Source: Reichenbachiella carrageenanivorans (lineage in GTDB: Bacteria; Bacteroidota; Bacteroidia; Cytophagales; Cyclobacteriaceae). Taken from it: a stretch of 64,000 nt of DNA. This document shows, piece after piece, positions 1 through 9,811 of this stretch. The notes beneath the pieces are model-generated. The model worked only from the letters and a program-made list of their open reading frames with translations, did no database searches and was not told the origin of the DNA. Numbering within the stretch: the first letter of the stretch is position 1; each line of letters opens with the position of its first letter. The DNA is taken from contig NZ_CP106735.1 of the NCBI RefSeq assembly GCF_025639805.1, positions 1,242,001 to 1,306,000 of the forward strand. Direction: 5' to 3'. The position numbers and the translations under genes are program-made.

Positions 1-131
1 TATATCAGTAGATATAAAGTCTACCGAACCCCTTGATTGAGTTTGGTTTAAGCCTTGAATACGATTTGTTTTTTCCTTTCTTAGAAAGTCTCCTTAAATT
101 ATAGGACTAAAACCAATATTAATTAGTTGCT

Positions 132-1298
132 ATGAAAACTTTTGCTTTCTTATTATCCTGTCTTTGTACTTCATGGGCTTTCGCTCAAAAGCCTGTAAAA
201 AGTATTCCTTTCGAGATTTTTGGTGATCATATCATTATTCAGTTGAGTGTGGATGGATCTGAGCCGTTGGATTTCATTTTTGACTCGGGAGATGGTATTA
301 CCGTGATCGACGAAGAAATAGCAGATCGGCTACATCTTGTCAAAGAGTCTGTTGTGCTCAATGAAGGTACTGTAGCTGGTTCTCTTATCAAGCACAATAA
401 ACTTGAGATCGGAGATTATCTATTAGAAAAAAACATAAAAGTATATGCGACAGATTTGGACCATCTGGAAATAAGTCTAGGTCGCGATTTTGATGGCATT
501 ATAGGATATGATTTGCTGCACCATCATGCTGTGCGTATAGATTATGACAATCTAAAATTTGAAATTTATGATCATGGTCAGCACCCTAAAAAAGGTGAAC
601 CTGTTTCATTTAAACTGAATACAGCTATACCTACCATTGCTGGTCAAGTAGTACTCAATAATGGAGAATCGCACCCAGGCACTTTTTTCGTGATGACTGG
701 TGCAGGTACTACATTGGATTTTAATTCACCATTTGCTAATAAATATGATGTCATTCATAAAACAGGCGAACACTATTCATATTATGTAAAGAGTATATCT
801 GATATAGAGACCAAACACTATGAAGGTATGGTAAAGTCTTTTTCGTTTGGTAATCAAAAATTTGATGATCTGCCGATAGGTATAAGTCAGGCTACATCGG
901 GTACGCAAGCGCATGCGAAAGTAGCTGGAATATTGGGCAATAAGATTTTGAGTAGGTACAACGTAATCTTTGACTTGCCTGCTAAGCTGATCTATTTTGA
1001 AAAAAACAAAAACTTCGATGATCACTTTACGGTCAATTGCAGTGGTATTGATATTCAATTGTCTTCAGATAAAAAGAAAGTACTGATTCACCAAGTATTC
1101 GAAGGTAGTGCTGCTGAGGCTGTAGGAATAGAAACCAATGCAGAATTAGTAAGCATTGATGGGCAACGGGCTTTGACGGATGTCAATTTTGTTGAAATCC
1201 AAAAAATGCTTGTTCAGCCAGGTAAAACGATAAAACTACTTGTTGCACAAAATGGCGAAGAAAAATCAGTTAACCTCGCCTTGAAACCATTGCTATAA
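132..1298 (+). CDS. Secreted aspartyl-protease-like protein with C-terminal PDZ domain
   Basis: The 388-residue product begins with a signal peptide ending near AFAQ (about residue 19) and so should be exported. Residues 51-53 are DSG followed by a hydrophobic ID, the pattern of the retropepsin-like catalytic Asp motif, and residues 118-130 (GRDFDGIIGYDLL) match the second conserved block of such folds. A repeat half begins near residue 155, but its expected D-T/S-G reads MTG at 188-190, so only one catalytic Asp is evident. Residues about 310-388 resemble a PDZ domain (EGSAAEAVGIETNAELVSID). The family is periplasmic or surface aspartyl proteases of Bacteroidota; activity is uncertain because of the altered second motif. 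It converges on the next gene with only 3 bp between them and no clear terminator. Confidence 0.75.
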   Translation: MKTFAFLLSCLCTSWAFAQKPVKSIPFEIFGDHIIIQLSVDGSEPLDFIFDSGDGITVIDEEIADRLHLVKESVVLNEGTVAGSLIKHNKLEIGDYLLEKNIKVYATDLDHLEISLGRDFDGIIGYDLLHHHAVRIDYDNLKFEIYDHGQHPKKGEPVSFKLNTAIPTIAGQVVLNNGESHPGTFFVMTGAGTTLDFNSPFANKYDVIHKTGEHYSYYVKSISDIETKHYEGMVKSFSFGNQKFDDLPIGISQATSGTQAHAKVAGILGNKILSRYNVIFDLPAKLIYFEKNKNFDDHFTVNCSGIDIQLSSDKKKVLIHQVFEGSAAEAVGIETNAELVSIDGQRALTDVNFVEIQKMLVQPGKTIKLLVAQNGEEKSVNLALKPLL

Positions 1299-1301
1299 AT
1301 C

Positions 1302-4064
1302 TTATTTGTTTAGAATCATTTTACCCCCATAGCTTTTATCTTGATAGATAATCAAGTATTGGTAAAGACCATTTTGTACTTGGTTCCCATTGTCATTTTT
1401 GCCATCCCAGGTTACAGTAATGTCCCCTTCGAATGGTATAGTATGAAGTAGCGAACGGACAATTTTTCCAGATACATCAATAATGTAGATTTTCGTTTCT
1501 TCATGTTTAGGAAGGGTAAATTTGATATGAAAATCGTCTTTAAATGGATTTGGATAGCCAAAGGCTAACTCTACTCCGTCTTGTTTTTGTGCATTGGAAG
1601 TGATCGGTTCGGTATTGGCTACTGTAGATTCGAAAACTCCATTGCCATGAGTGGCTATAGCTATTTTGCCATCAGTAGAGCGATAGTCGATCATACTTAC
1701 TACTGAATTGCCAATGCTTTCTATACCTTCTTGCTTCCAAATGGTATTTTGTTCGGCTAGTTCGGTTGTACTATAGAGGCCCATACTGGTCCCTACATAG
1801 TATTTGTATCCACCATTCTGTAGGGCAATCATTTCTACCCACCGGATGCTGGACCCATGGCCTGTACCATCGGCGTTTTCTTCGAGATTTCCTCCTACGT
1901 TTTTGAAAGAGTTTCCACCATCTTCGGATAGATATAGACTGATGACGTTATAATTGGAATAGCAAATTAGCACACGACCTGCATCTTTTGGGTCTATACA
2001 AATACTCGAGATGTAGCCGTTTTGAGAAAAAACTTGCTCTGTTTCTGCTTGAGGGCTATTGGCTTTAGTGATTTTGTACACTTCGCCAATGCTCGTACCA
2101 TAATATAGAATATGAGCGGGGTTAGTAGAAATATCCAATGCTGTAATATCTACCCATCTAGAAATCTCAGGTTGTATGACTTCCCAATTTGTAGAAGTAG
2201 TAGTTTGCTTGAATGGGGTGATTTGTGATAAGTTGTTGTTTCGCCAAATGGCACTATCTCCAGCTAGATACATTCTGTTGTAATTGTTAGGATCGAGCAC
2301 GAAAGGTGTTACGAATAAGTAACTGCTTCTGTCTATTCCTGCTGGGTCTACTTTAGCCCAATTTTGTATACTGCCGTCGGTATTGTACGACATTCTGAAT
2401 ATTCCAGCTTCTTGAAAAGACAAATACCAATATTGGTTGTTGGGAGTGCTGGCGGTGTATGCACCGTCTCCGCCTAGTACAGAACTCCATTGTGTGTTTT
2501 CTCCCGTTTGCGTTTTTAGATAGGTGCCATTGTCTTGCATGCCGCCCATGATTTCATTTTTTCCTTCGTCTTTGGAAATAGACAAAGTATAAAATTGCGA
2601 AGTTACGTAGCCGTTGTTGAGAGATACCCAAGATACGGAAGAGGCTGTATTGTCGAATGTTTTGTGAACTCCACCGTCGGTAGCAGATAGCATGATTTTA
2701 GCATCTGGAAAGAATACCAACTCATGTTGGTCTGGATGATGATTGGGGTAAAGTTGGTTGATATCTTCTGTATCGTATCCGCCGATTTGAGTAATATGGG
2801 TAGAAGTGGCAAATCCATCTGTAGATCGATAAAGGTTGGTACCTCCCAAAAACACTAGATCCGAATCATCTGGATGCACTTTCACTGTTAGGTTATAAGA
2901 ACCTTGACTATCGAATGATTCTAAGCCATTATTACCATCTGGTATTTGGTTAGAGAGGTTGGTCCACCTGACCTGGTCATATTTCCAAAGTTGGATAGTG
3001 AGACCTTCTACCAAGAAGTAGACAATGTTTTCATTGGATGGGGCATATGACATGACTAATCGCTCTGAGAGTGCATTGAAATTTGGCGGAGTAATATTGG
3101 CCCAATTTTCCCCGTCAGTAGAATGAAAAATGCCTTTGTCAGTCGTGTTTATACCTGTGCTCGTGGCTGTACTGAGGTAAGCATACATTTGACCCAGAGG
3201 GGTTATCATGATGTTGGTATAAAAAGAAGCATTAGAATTATTCAGATCACCCGACTTGTCTTCCAATAAATTAGGCTCACCTAATACTTTCACCCAACTC
3301 TGTCCCCCATCTGTCGATTTTACGATATTGCCATAAATGGCTGCATAGATGACATCATTAGTGAAAGGCTCTAGTGGATTAATAGCCAGGTTCCATGAAT
3401 AATTGAAAGGGTTATCGAAAGATGCAGGTTGATTGGTAGTAGTAGAAGCGAGTATGTCCCATGATTGACCACCATCGGTAGATTTGAAAAGACCATCACC
3501 TCGATAGGGAGCATCAGATGCGCGAGCCGAATTGCCTAGCAGTTCTCCTGTTCCAAAATACCAATTGTCGCGTTTGCCTATGCGAGTGTCTTGCACTAAA
3601 CAAGTTACACTATTGATTGCTGCTGGCTGAGAAGTACGTGACCAATTTAGTCCACCGTTGGTGGTGCGCCACATACCGCCAGATACTCCACCAGCTAATA
3701 TGATATTTTCATCGCGAACATCTATCACCAGTCCGCGTGTTCTTCCACCTACATTTGATGGTCCTGCGAGCGTCCAAGTTTGTTGGTTTTCTGTTCCTAG
3801 TTGGGCTTGCCTTTGTTGGATCTTACGAGCAAAACTCAATTCCTTTTGATGGATGCCAGCTGGGATCGTATTGGTATGAGGGTCTACTAGCTGTCTGCGT
3901 TCGTATTCGAACCGGGCTTGAGGGTTTTCTTTCGTACCAATCGATGAGGGAGCTGATGGCAAAGGAGGTACGGAGGCTGTTTCTTCGACTTGTTGTGCTA
4001 CTTCACCACACCCTAATACCCATGTACCGAGCATTAAGCTCAGCATCACATTTGATAGTTTCAT
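1302..4064 (-). CDS. VPS10/BNR-repeat surface protein with lipobox and T9SS sorting domain
   Basis: The 920-residue product starts with a hydrophobic leader ending in VLGC, a plausible lipobox with Cys19. The body holds repeated SxDGGxxW / STDGGQSW / RTTNGG elements (for example near residues 135, 197, 252, 318) typical of sortilin/VPS10 and BNR beta-propellers. Residues about 838-920 form a FlgD-like/T9SS type A sorting domain: YPNPF, then IYIIDVSGKIV, then NGLYQYLI. The protein is therefore predicted to be exported by Sec, then by the type IX system. A lipoprotein leader plus a T9SS tail is an odd pairing. Its ATG shares one base with the stop of the upstream gene (TAATG), so the two are translationally coupled. 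Substrate or role is unknown. Confidence 0.85.
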   Translation of the reverse strand: MKLSNVMLSLMLGTWVLGCGEVAQQVEETASVPPLPSAPSSIGTKENPQARFEYERRQLVDPHTNTIPAGIHQKELSFARKIQQRQAQLGTENQQTWTLAGPSNVGGRTRGLVIDVRDENIILAGGVSGGMWRTTNGGLNWSRTSQPAAINSVTCLVQDTRIGKRDNWYFGTGELLGNSARASDAPYRGDGLFKSTDGGQSWDILASTTTNQPASFDNPFNYSWNLAINPLEPFTNDVIYAAIYGNIVKSTDGGQSWVKVLGEPNLLEDKSGDLNNSNASFYTNIMITPLGQMYAYLSTATSTGINTTDKGIFHSTDGENWANITPPNFNALSERLVMSYAPSNENIVYFLVEGLTIQLWKYDQVRWTNLSNQIPDGNNGLESFDSQGSYNLTVKVHPDDSDLVFLGGTNLYRSTDGFATSTHITQIGGYDTEDINQLYPNHHPDQHELVFFPDAKIMLSATDGGVHKTFDNTASSVSWVSLNNGYVTSQFYTLSISKDEGKNEIMGGMQDNGTYLKTQTGENTQWSSVLGGDGAYTASTPNNQYWYLSFQEAGIFRMSYNTDGSIQNWAKVDPAGIDRSSYLFVTPFVLDPNNYNRMYLAGDSAIWRNNNLSQITPFKQTTTSTNWEVIQPEISRWVDITALDISTNPAHILYYGTSIGEVYKITKANSPQAETEQVFSQNGYISSICIDPKDAGRVLICYSNYNVISLYLSEDGGNSFKNVGGNLEENADGTGHGSSIRWVEMIALQNGGYKYYVGTSMGLYSTTELAEQNTIWKQEGIESIGNSVVSMIDYRSTDGKIAIATHGNGVFESTVANTEPITSNAQKQDGVELAFGYPNPFKDDFHIKFTLPKHEETKIYIIDVSGKIVRSLLHTIPFEGDITVTWDGKNDNGNQVQNGLYQYLIIYQDKSYGGKMILNK

Positions 4065-5110
4065 TAAATATCTTCTCTCTTAGTATTTTCTATTTCTAAA
4101 ATCAAATCTGAACCATAAACTAAACTTGGTGTTTGATACCCAGTATTTGGCAAAGCCTGACTCATTTTATCTATAATCATTAGCGAAGCAATCGACGTGA
4201 GTTTGTATCCCTCTGGTGTCGATAGTTTAGCCGACTTGCTTTCACCTTTAGCATTTTTTACTTCCCCCCAAAGATAGCATTTGCTTTCTTCTCTCATTTT
4301 TTCGGATGGTCCCGTTACCGTTTTTTTCACTTTTTTTTGTAGGTAATTTTGTACGAACCCGAGATTGAATAACCAACTCCATTTTTGGGCCGTCTTCATT
4401 TTTTTGACCTGCCCTGGGTGCATGGCAGTATAGACCATGATATTGGGTATGCCTGTGCTTCGATATGCAGTAGACACATCTCCCCATGGTATGGATACAA
4501 AGTTTTTTTCTTTTCCATCCAGATTCAACAAACGAGAAGCATACACATGAGGCACAGATATGATTTTGGAATCTTTTCGGATGGCTCCTCCTTTGCCTAT
4601 GCCCTGAGTCATGGTGAGTGCTGTACCTCTGGAGGTAGAAGATTCACTCATAAAGGCCAGTTCCAAATGAGTAGCATTGGGCAATTGAGATTTGAGGTAG
4701 CTAGCCAAACAGTCGCTTGGCACCACATCAAACCCTACACCAGACATGATCATGATACCAGCATCTTTGGCTGCTTGGTCTAGTGAAGCGCCTAATTCGA
4801 ATACTTCAATTTCGCCAGTAATGTCCAAATAATGAGTTTTGGTCGCCAAGCAGGCATTCATCATGAGTTTTGCCGTTTCTGAAAATGGGCCTGCACAGTG
4901 TAAGACAAGCTCTACTTCACTTAGCGCTTCGTGCAGTTTTTCGGTTTGGGAAAGATCGAAATATCGATAAGGTAAGGCCAATTCGTTAGCCAAGGCTTTA
5001 GTTCTTTCTTTATCGCGACCAGCAAGTACGGGTGTGAGGCCTTTGGCTTTTGCCAATTTAGAAATGAGCTGGCCAGTATATCCGTAAGCTCCGTAGATGA
5101 GAAATTTCAT
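4064..5110 (-). CDS. Saccharopine dehydrogenase-like NAD(P)-binding protein
   Basis: A 348-residue protein with an N-terminal Rossmann motif (IYGAYGYTGQLISKLA, residues 4-19) and the pattern of the saccharopine dehydrogenase / trans-acting enoyl reductase family: LVLHCAGPF near residue 70 and GVGFDVVPSDCLA near residue 125. No membrane segment is evident. Family members include the trans-acting enoyl reductases of mycobacterial lipid synthesis and many uncharacterised oxidoreductases; the substrate cannot be told here. It is first in a two-gene unit with the VPS10-like protein (TAATG overlap), although no functional link is obvious. A -7 box lies about 67 bp upstream. Confidence 0.8.
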   Translation of the reverse strand: MKFLIYGAYGYTGQLISKLAKAKGLTPVLAGRDKERTKALANELALPYRYFDLSQTEKLHEALSEVELVLHCAGPFSETAKLMMNACLATKTHYLDITGEIEVFELGASLDQAAKDAGIMIMSGVGFDVVPSDCLASYLKSQLPNATHLELAFMSESSTSRGTALTMTQGIGKGGAIRKDSKIISVPHVYASRLLNLDGKEKNFVSIPWGDVSTAYRSTGIPNIMVYTAMHPGQVKKMKTAQKWSWLFNLGFVQNYLQKKVKKTVTGPSEKMREESKCYLWGEVKNAKGESKSAKLSTPEGYKLTSIASLMIIDKMSQALPNTGYQTPSLVYGSDLILEIENTKREDI

Positions 5111-5176
5111 GGGTATGATGTTTTTTGAAATTGGAAATTAAGCAAAACCACGCAATCCACCCTTCATTATCAATGA

Positions 5177-5184
5177 CAAAAATA
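5177..5184 (-). promoter_or_regulatory. Probable -7 promoter box for the oxidoreductase gene
   Basis: On the minus strand this reads TATTTTTG, matching the Bacteroidota -7 consensus TAnnTTTG. A TTG lies 14 nt further upstream (5199-5201), closer than the usual 17-23 nt, so the -33 match is poor. It sits in the 151-bp divergent region between the oxidoreductase and GDPD genes. Confidence 0.4.
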
Positions 5185-5261
5185 TCAGCTTAACGAAGCA
5201 AGTTTTTTTATGTTAATTTACTTGTTGTATTTTTAAAGCCACAAAACAATTTATTTCTCCT

Positions 5262-6197
5262 ATGTCGATGAACAGCCGCAATTTTATCTGGTATGCGCTT
5301 CCCATGATGATCTTTTTAGGCCTCATGTGGCTTTATGAGCCTTGGTTTTATCAACGATACATTGCTAGCGAAAAGCTAGAAAAAATCAAAAAAAGAGACT
5401 TCAAAATTGTGGGTCATAAAGGAGCTGCTGGATATGCTCCTGAAAATACACTTTCCGCTTTTCAGATGGCGATGGATATGGGCGCTGATATGATCGAAAT
5501 CGATGTGCACTATACCAAGGATGGAGAAGTTGTCGTGTTTCACGATGAAGAAATATCAAGAACGACCAATGGCACGGGCAAAATTCATGAGCTCACATTG
5601 GCAGAAGTAAAAGAACTGGACGCAGGGTACTGGTTTTCACCAAAATTTGAAGGGGAGAAAATCCCTACCTTAGCGGAAACTATAGACCTGATTCATGGAA
5701 AAATGGAGTTGATTATTGATATCAAATCCAAAGGCCATGAATACTACGATGGGTTTTCAGATCGTATCGTGGAGATTATTGATGAAAAGAAGGCTATGGA
5801 TTGGTGTATTATTCAGGCTTACGATGAACAATATTTGCAAGATGCCTATGAAGCTGATTCTACCATCGAAATGAAAAAAATCATGATGGGCGAAGATGAA
5901 ACTCACCTGTTGGCTTTTTATATCAATGCTAAGACTTTTACCGAGCATCGAAACATGCATGAGTTTTTTGGTACATTGAATCCGCACTTTACTACACTTT
6001 CTCAGCGTAGAATTTTCAGGTTTCATGCCAGAGGCTACAAGGTTTTCACTTATGTGGTAAACGAAAGGTCTGATATGCTCAAGATGCTCAATATGGGAGT
6101 GGACGGAATCATTACGGACTATCCGGATCGGATGTCAGAGATCAGGGAAGAACTCGAGCAGCTAGATCGCCGAAGAGCATCTGGTGACATAGAATAG
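5262..6197 (+). CDS. Glycerophosphodiester phosphodiesterase, membrane-anchored
   Basis: The 311-residue protein has one N-terminal transmembrane segment (about residues 10-28) with no obvious cleavage site, then a GDPD TIM-barrel. The catalytic signature is complete: HKGAAGYAPENT (His52, Glu61 region), IEIDVHYTKDG (metal-binding Glu/Asp) and VVFHD, followed by the TNGTG segment. The family hydrolyses glycerophosphodiesters to glycerol-3-phosphate and an alcohol. The barrel should face the periplasm if the anchor is uncleaved. It is followed after 8 bp by a small membrane-protein gene, probably in the same transcript. Confidence 0.9.
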   Translation: MSMNSRNFIWYALPMMIFLGLMWLYEPWFYQRYIASEKLEKIKKRDFKIVGHKGAAGYAPENTLSAFQMAMDMGADMIEIDVHYTKDGEVVVFHDEEISRTTNGTGKIHELTLAEVKELDAGYWFSPKFEGEKIPTLAETIDLIHGKMELIIDIKSKGHEYYDGFSDRIVEIIDEKKAMDWCIIQAYDEQYLQDAYEADSTIEMKKIMMGEDETHLLAFYINAKTFTEHRNMHEFFGTLNPHFTTLSQRRIFRFHARGYKVFTYVVNERSDMLKMLNMGVDGIITDYPDRMSEIREELEQLDRRRASGDIE

Positions 6198-6205
6198 TAA
6201 AGACA

Positions 6206-6697
6206 ATGAAATTTAATAACGGAGAGGATTATTACAATAAAATATATCTCCATTTCAATTTCCTCATCGCAATTTCATTATTGCCGTTTGGCTATTTGCT
6301 ATTGCAGCAGCAGGCTGGTCTTATGATGGTACTGGTGCCAGACCAGTGGTATATCATGGTTGTAGTTAGTTTGATGTTGGCTGCTGCTGGGCTCATTTTT
6401 CAATCTCATAAGGTTTTCATTTCTTTTCTCAAAACGGATATGACTGCTGATAGCTTGAGAGAAAAGCTGGTGAGTTACAAAACGGCCTCACAAAAGAAAA
6501 ACCTGTCTTTTTTATTAGCCAGTTTGATTTGCGTATGTGGTTTTTACCTTACAACCAGTGGTATTTTTGTTGTCGGTTATATTGTGTCGATCATTTTATT
6601 GTCTATAAAACGACCGACACTTAATACCATTATTGAAGATTTGAAATTGTCCGAAGACGAGCAAAATATTCTAATAGAGAAGAAGGATATCGCTTAG
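6206..6697 (+). CDS. Small membrane protein of unknown function
   Basis: A 163-residue protein that I do not recognise. Four hydrophobic stretches are visible (about residues 16-35, 46-68, 98-116, 119-133), arranged as two hairpins, with a charged loop between the second and third and a charged, acidic tail. The short spacing to the GDPD gene (8 bp) suggests co-transcription. Its last four bases overlap the stop end of the convergent SulP gene. Confidence 0.7.
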   Translation: MKFNNGEDYYNKIYLHFNFLIAISLLPFGYLLLQQQAGLMMVLVPDQWYIMVVVSLMLAAAGLIFQSHKVFISFLKTDMTADSLREKLVSYKTASQKKNLSFLLASLICVCGFYLTTSGIFVVGYIVSIILLSIKRPTLNTIIEDLKLSEDEQNILIEKKDIA

Positions 6698-8274
6698 GCT
6701 TCTACCCCCACAGCTTCCGTCATTACATAATATCTTGGATCATCTATATCCGAAATGATGATTTCGTCAAAATTAGGATTGGCCTTTTTGAGTATGTTTT
6801 TACAATCAGGGCTTAGGTGCTTGAGCATTACCTTTTTGCCCAATGCTTCATATTTATTTACAATGATTGTGATGGCCTCTACCCCAGAGTGATCAGATAC
6901 TTTAGAATCGATAAAGTCGATTTCTATTTGTTCAGGGTCTTCTGCAGGGGTGAATTTGCTGTTGAACGCCTGAATGGATCCGAAAAATAGAGGCCCCCAG
7001 ATTTCATACACTTTGGTGCCATTTTCTCTAGTGCTTTTTCTCGCACGAATCTTAGTTGCATTTTCCCATGCAAAAACCAAGGAAGAAACAATTACACCAC
7101 AAACGACAGCGATCGCTAGGTCAAACACGACCGTAACGCCTGATACTAGGATGAGCACAAAAGCATCCGCTTTTGGGATTTTGTGAATGATTCTAAAACT
7201 AGACCAAGCGAATGTGCCGATCACGACCATAAACATAACACCCACGAGTGCAGCGATTGGCACTTGTTCGATATATGGAGCAAAAAACAAAATGAAGGAA
7301 AGCAACATTAGTGCGGCTACTATACCCGAAAGACGACCACGGCCACCTGAGTTTACATTGATCATAGACTGACCGATCATGGCACAGCCACCCATACCTC
7401 CGAAAAACCCATTCACTATGTTGGCAGTACCTTGGGCTACACATTCTTTGTTGCCGCTACCTCTGGTCTCTGTGATCTCATCAATCAAAGTCAAAGTCAT
7501 AAGTGATTCGATCAAGCCAATGGCAGCCAAAATCAGCGCATAAGGAAAGATGAAAGTCAATGTTTCCATAGTAAATGGAATTTGTGGAATCATAAAAGAA
7601 GGTAAGCCTCCTTCGATACCCGTGCCTCCATTAGACTGTACAAAAGACAAAACCGTAGAAGTGTCTATACCTCCAAAAATGACGACCAACGAAACCGTTA
7701 GGATGGCTGCGAGGCCAGCAGGAATTTTAGTTGTGATTTTGGGCAAACCAAACATGATGGTCATTGTCAGGGCTACTAGCCCGAGCATGGTCCATAATTC
7801 TGTACCTGCGAGCCATTCGCCTTCTACTTTGAACATGCCTAGTTGAGATAAGAAAATCACAATGGCGAGACCGTTTACAAACCCGAGCATGACAGGGTGC
7901 GGAATTAATCGAACAAATTTTCCTAATTTAAATACCCCTGCGGCGATTTGCAAAAGACCCATCACGACCAAAGTGGCAAATAGATATTGCACTCCAGCAC
8001 CTTCTACATCAGGCATCATAGCGTTTCCTTCTTTCACTAGCGCAACCATCACCACGGCTAATGCACCCGTAGCACCAGAGATCATACCCGGCCGACCACC
8101 GATCACAGCCGTGACCAAACCAACCATAAAAGCACCATAAAGGCCAATGATAGGATCGATGCCTGCTACGAAAGCAAAAGCAACGGCTTCAGGCACTAAG
8201 GCGAGCGCCACAGTTATACCAGAGAGGATATCATTCTTGGCGTTTTTGGATTTATTCTTGATCAACTCAAACAT
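6694..8274 (-). CDS. SulP-family anion transporter with STAS domain
   Basis: The 526-residue protein has the SulP N-terminal hallmark (SGITVALALVPEAVAFAFVAG, near residue 20), about 12 hydrophobic segments to residue about 405, and a C-terminal cytoplasmic STAS domain (about 420-515) with the DHSGVEAI loop. SulP proteins carry sulfate, bicarbonate or other anions with proton or sodium coupling; the substrate is not readable from sequence. No carbonic anhydrase gene adjoins it, which would have pointed to bicarbonate. It ends in a 4-bp convergent overlap with the small membrane-protein gene. Confidence 0.9.
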   Translation of the reverse strand: MFELIKNKSKNAKNDILSGITVALALVPEAVAFAFVAGIDPIIGLYGAFMVGLVTAVIGGRPGMISGATGALAVVMVALVKEGNAMMPDVEGAGVQYLFATLVVMGLLQIAAGVFKLGKFVRLIPHPVMLGFVNGLAIVIFLSQLGMFKVEGEWLAGTELWTMLGLVALTMTIMFGLPKITTKIPAGLAAILTVSLVVIFGGIDTSTVLSFVQSNGGTGIEGGLPSFMIPQIPFTMETLTFIFPYALILAAIGLIESLMTLTLIDEITETRGSGNKECVAQGTANIVNGFFGGMGGCAMIGQSMINVNSGGRGRLSGIVAALMLLSFILFFAPYIEQVPIAALVGVMFMVVIGTFAWSSFRIIHKIPKADAFVLILVSGVTVVFDLAIAVVCGVIVSSLVFAWENATKIRARKSTRENGTKVYEIWGPLFFGSIQAFNSKFTPAEDPEQIEIDFIDSKVSDHSGVEAITIIVNKYEALGKKVMLKHLSPDCKNILKKANPNFDEIIISDIDDPRYYVMTEAVGVEA

Positions 8275-8300
8275 AAAATTGTATTTTCTAATTTGGGCTG

Positions 8301-8308
8301 CAAAGGTA
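8301..8308 (-). promoter_or_regulatory. Probable -7 promoter box for the SulP gene
   Basis: On the minus strand it reads TACCTTTG, an exact TAnnTTTG match, ending 26 bp before the SulP start codon. No TTG is found at a proper -33 spacing. Confidence 0.5.
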
Positions 8309-8464
8309 TAGGACTAATCCCTTAGAGGGAAGGCTATATTCAAATATAACAGGGAGGCGATCTGCTACAGCCGAGTCAATAGCTTAGGTTTTAATGCTTA
8401 AGAATCAATTTTGTGAAAGAACCAAGTACAAAAGCTTGGCAGACCATATCTTCGCTGTTGGTTT

Positions 8465-8472
8465 TACGTTTG
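8465..8472 (+). promoter_or_regulatory. Possible -7 promoter box for fabF
   Basis: TACGTTTG matches the TAnnTTTG consensus and would give a leader of roughly 75 nt before fabF. A TTG lies at 8436-8438, 26 nt away, which is too far, so support is only the -7 element. Confidence 0.35.
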
Positions 8473-8555
8473 CTTGAAAGAGTAAAGCAATTAAGACCTT
8501 CTAAAACTTCATTATCCAAATATTCAATCTGTAGAATCTCATAAATAAAATTACA

Positions 8556-9803
8556 ATGACAGAAAGAAGAGTAGTAATCACAGGCATGGGAGCGATCACT
8601 CCCTTGGGCAACGACGTACAAACTTTTTGGGACAATGCCGTTAATGGTGTAAGTGGTGCTGGGCCGATTACCCATTTTAATGCAGAAAAATTCAAAACGC
8701 AGTTTGCCTGCGAAGTCAAAGATTTTGACCCTACACGATATCTCGATCGCAACGAAATCAAGCGTACCGATTTATACAGTCAGTATGGGTTGTATGCTGC
8801 GGCTCAGGCCATCGAGGATGCTGATTTTGACCTGAGTCAAATGGACCCATTCGATGTGGGTGTGATCTGGGGCACTGGCCAGGGAGGCCTTGAGACACTG
8901 GAAAAAGAAGTGCAGTACTATATGGAGAAGGACAAAGAGCCGAAGTTCAATCCATTCCTGATACCAAAAATGCTGACCAATATGTGCGGTGGTATGATCG
9001 CTTTGAAATACGGTTTTATGGGTATTGGTTTTACTACTATATCGGCTTGTGCTACGACTAATACAGCCATTATGGATGCTTTCAATTATATTAAATTAGG
9101 CAAAGCCAAAATTTTTGTGACGGGAGGCTCTGAAGCACCTATTACTGAAGCTAGTATTGGTGGCTTTGGTTCGATGAAGGCACTATCCACACGCAACGAT
9201 TCTCCAGAAACAGCTTCCCGTCCCTACGATGTCGATCGTGACGGTTTTGTGATGGGCGAAGGAGGTGGCGCACTCATCCTCGAAGACTATGACCACGCCA
9301 AAGCCCGTGGGGCAAAAATATATGCCGAGCTGGTAGGTTCTGCCATGACCAACGATGCTTACCACATGACGGCTACACATCCAGAAGGCTTAGGTGCACT
9401 TCGTGCTATGGAGTGGGCACTCAAAGAAGCCAATCTCACACCAGCGGATATCGATTATATCAATACGCACTCAACCTCTACCCCAGTGGGTGACTTGAGT
9501 GAGCCAGCAGCTATTGCCAAATTGATGAATGGCTATGAAAACAAATCAGTGATTAGTGGTACGAAATCTATGACTGGTCATATGCTCGGAGCGGCAGGTG
9601 TAGCAGAGGCCATTCTCTCTATTCAAGCGATTAACCATAATATTGTCCCTCCTACCATCAATACCGAAACGATCGATCCAGCTATCGTGGGCGATCACGA
9701 TATTGTGACCAAAGAAGCCAGACAAAAAGAAGTGAAAGTGGCCATGAGCAATACTTTTGGTTTTGGTGGGCACAATGCTATTTCGATTTTTAAGGCGATT
9801 TAA
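8556..9803 (+). CDS. fabF: Beta-ketoacyl-ACP synthase II
   Basis: The 415-residue protein matches FabF along its whole length. The catalytic triad is visible: Cys165 in TISACATTNT, His305 in NTHSTSTPVGD and His342 in TKSMTGHMLGAAG, together with the C-terminal NTFGFGGHN loop. It condenses malonyl-ACP with acyl-ACP in cytoplasmic fatty-acid elongation. In many Bacteroidota fabF follows acpP and precedes rnc; here it stands alone with no acpP nearby, so it may be an extra copy serving a special acyl chain, which is inference. The ATG at 8556 gives the expected MTERRVVITGMG start. A long inverted repeat begins 8 bp after its stop codon. Confidence 0.93.
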   Translation: MTERRVVITGMGAITPLGNDVQTFWDNAVNGVSGAGPITHFNAEKFKTQFACEVKDFDPTRYLDRNEIKRTDLYSQYGLYAAAQAIEDADFDLSQMDPFDVGVIWGTGQGGLETLEKEVQYYMEKDKEPKFNPFLIPKMLTNMCGGMIALKYGFMGIGFTTISACATTNTAIMDAFNYIKLGKAKIFVTGGSEAPITEASIGGFGSMKALSTRNDSPETASRPYDVDRDGFVMGEGGGALILEDYDHAKARGAKIYAELVGSAMTNDAYHMTATHPEGLGALRAMEWALKEANLTPADIDYINTHSTSTPVGDLSEPAAIAKLMNGYENKSVISGTKSMTGHMLGAAGVAEAILSIQAINHNIVPPTINTETIDPAIVGDHDIVTKEARQKEVKVAMSNTFGFGGHNAISIFKAI

Positions 9804-9811
9804 ATGTAAAA

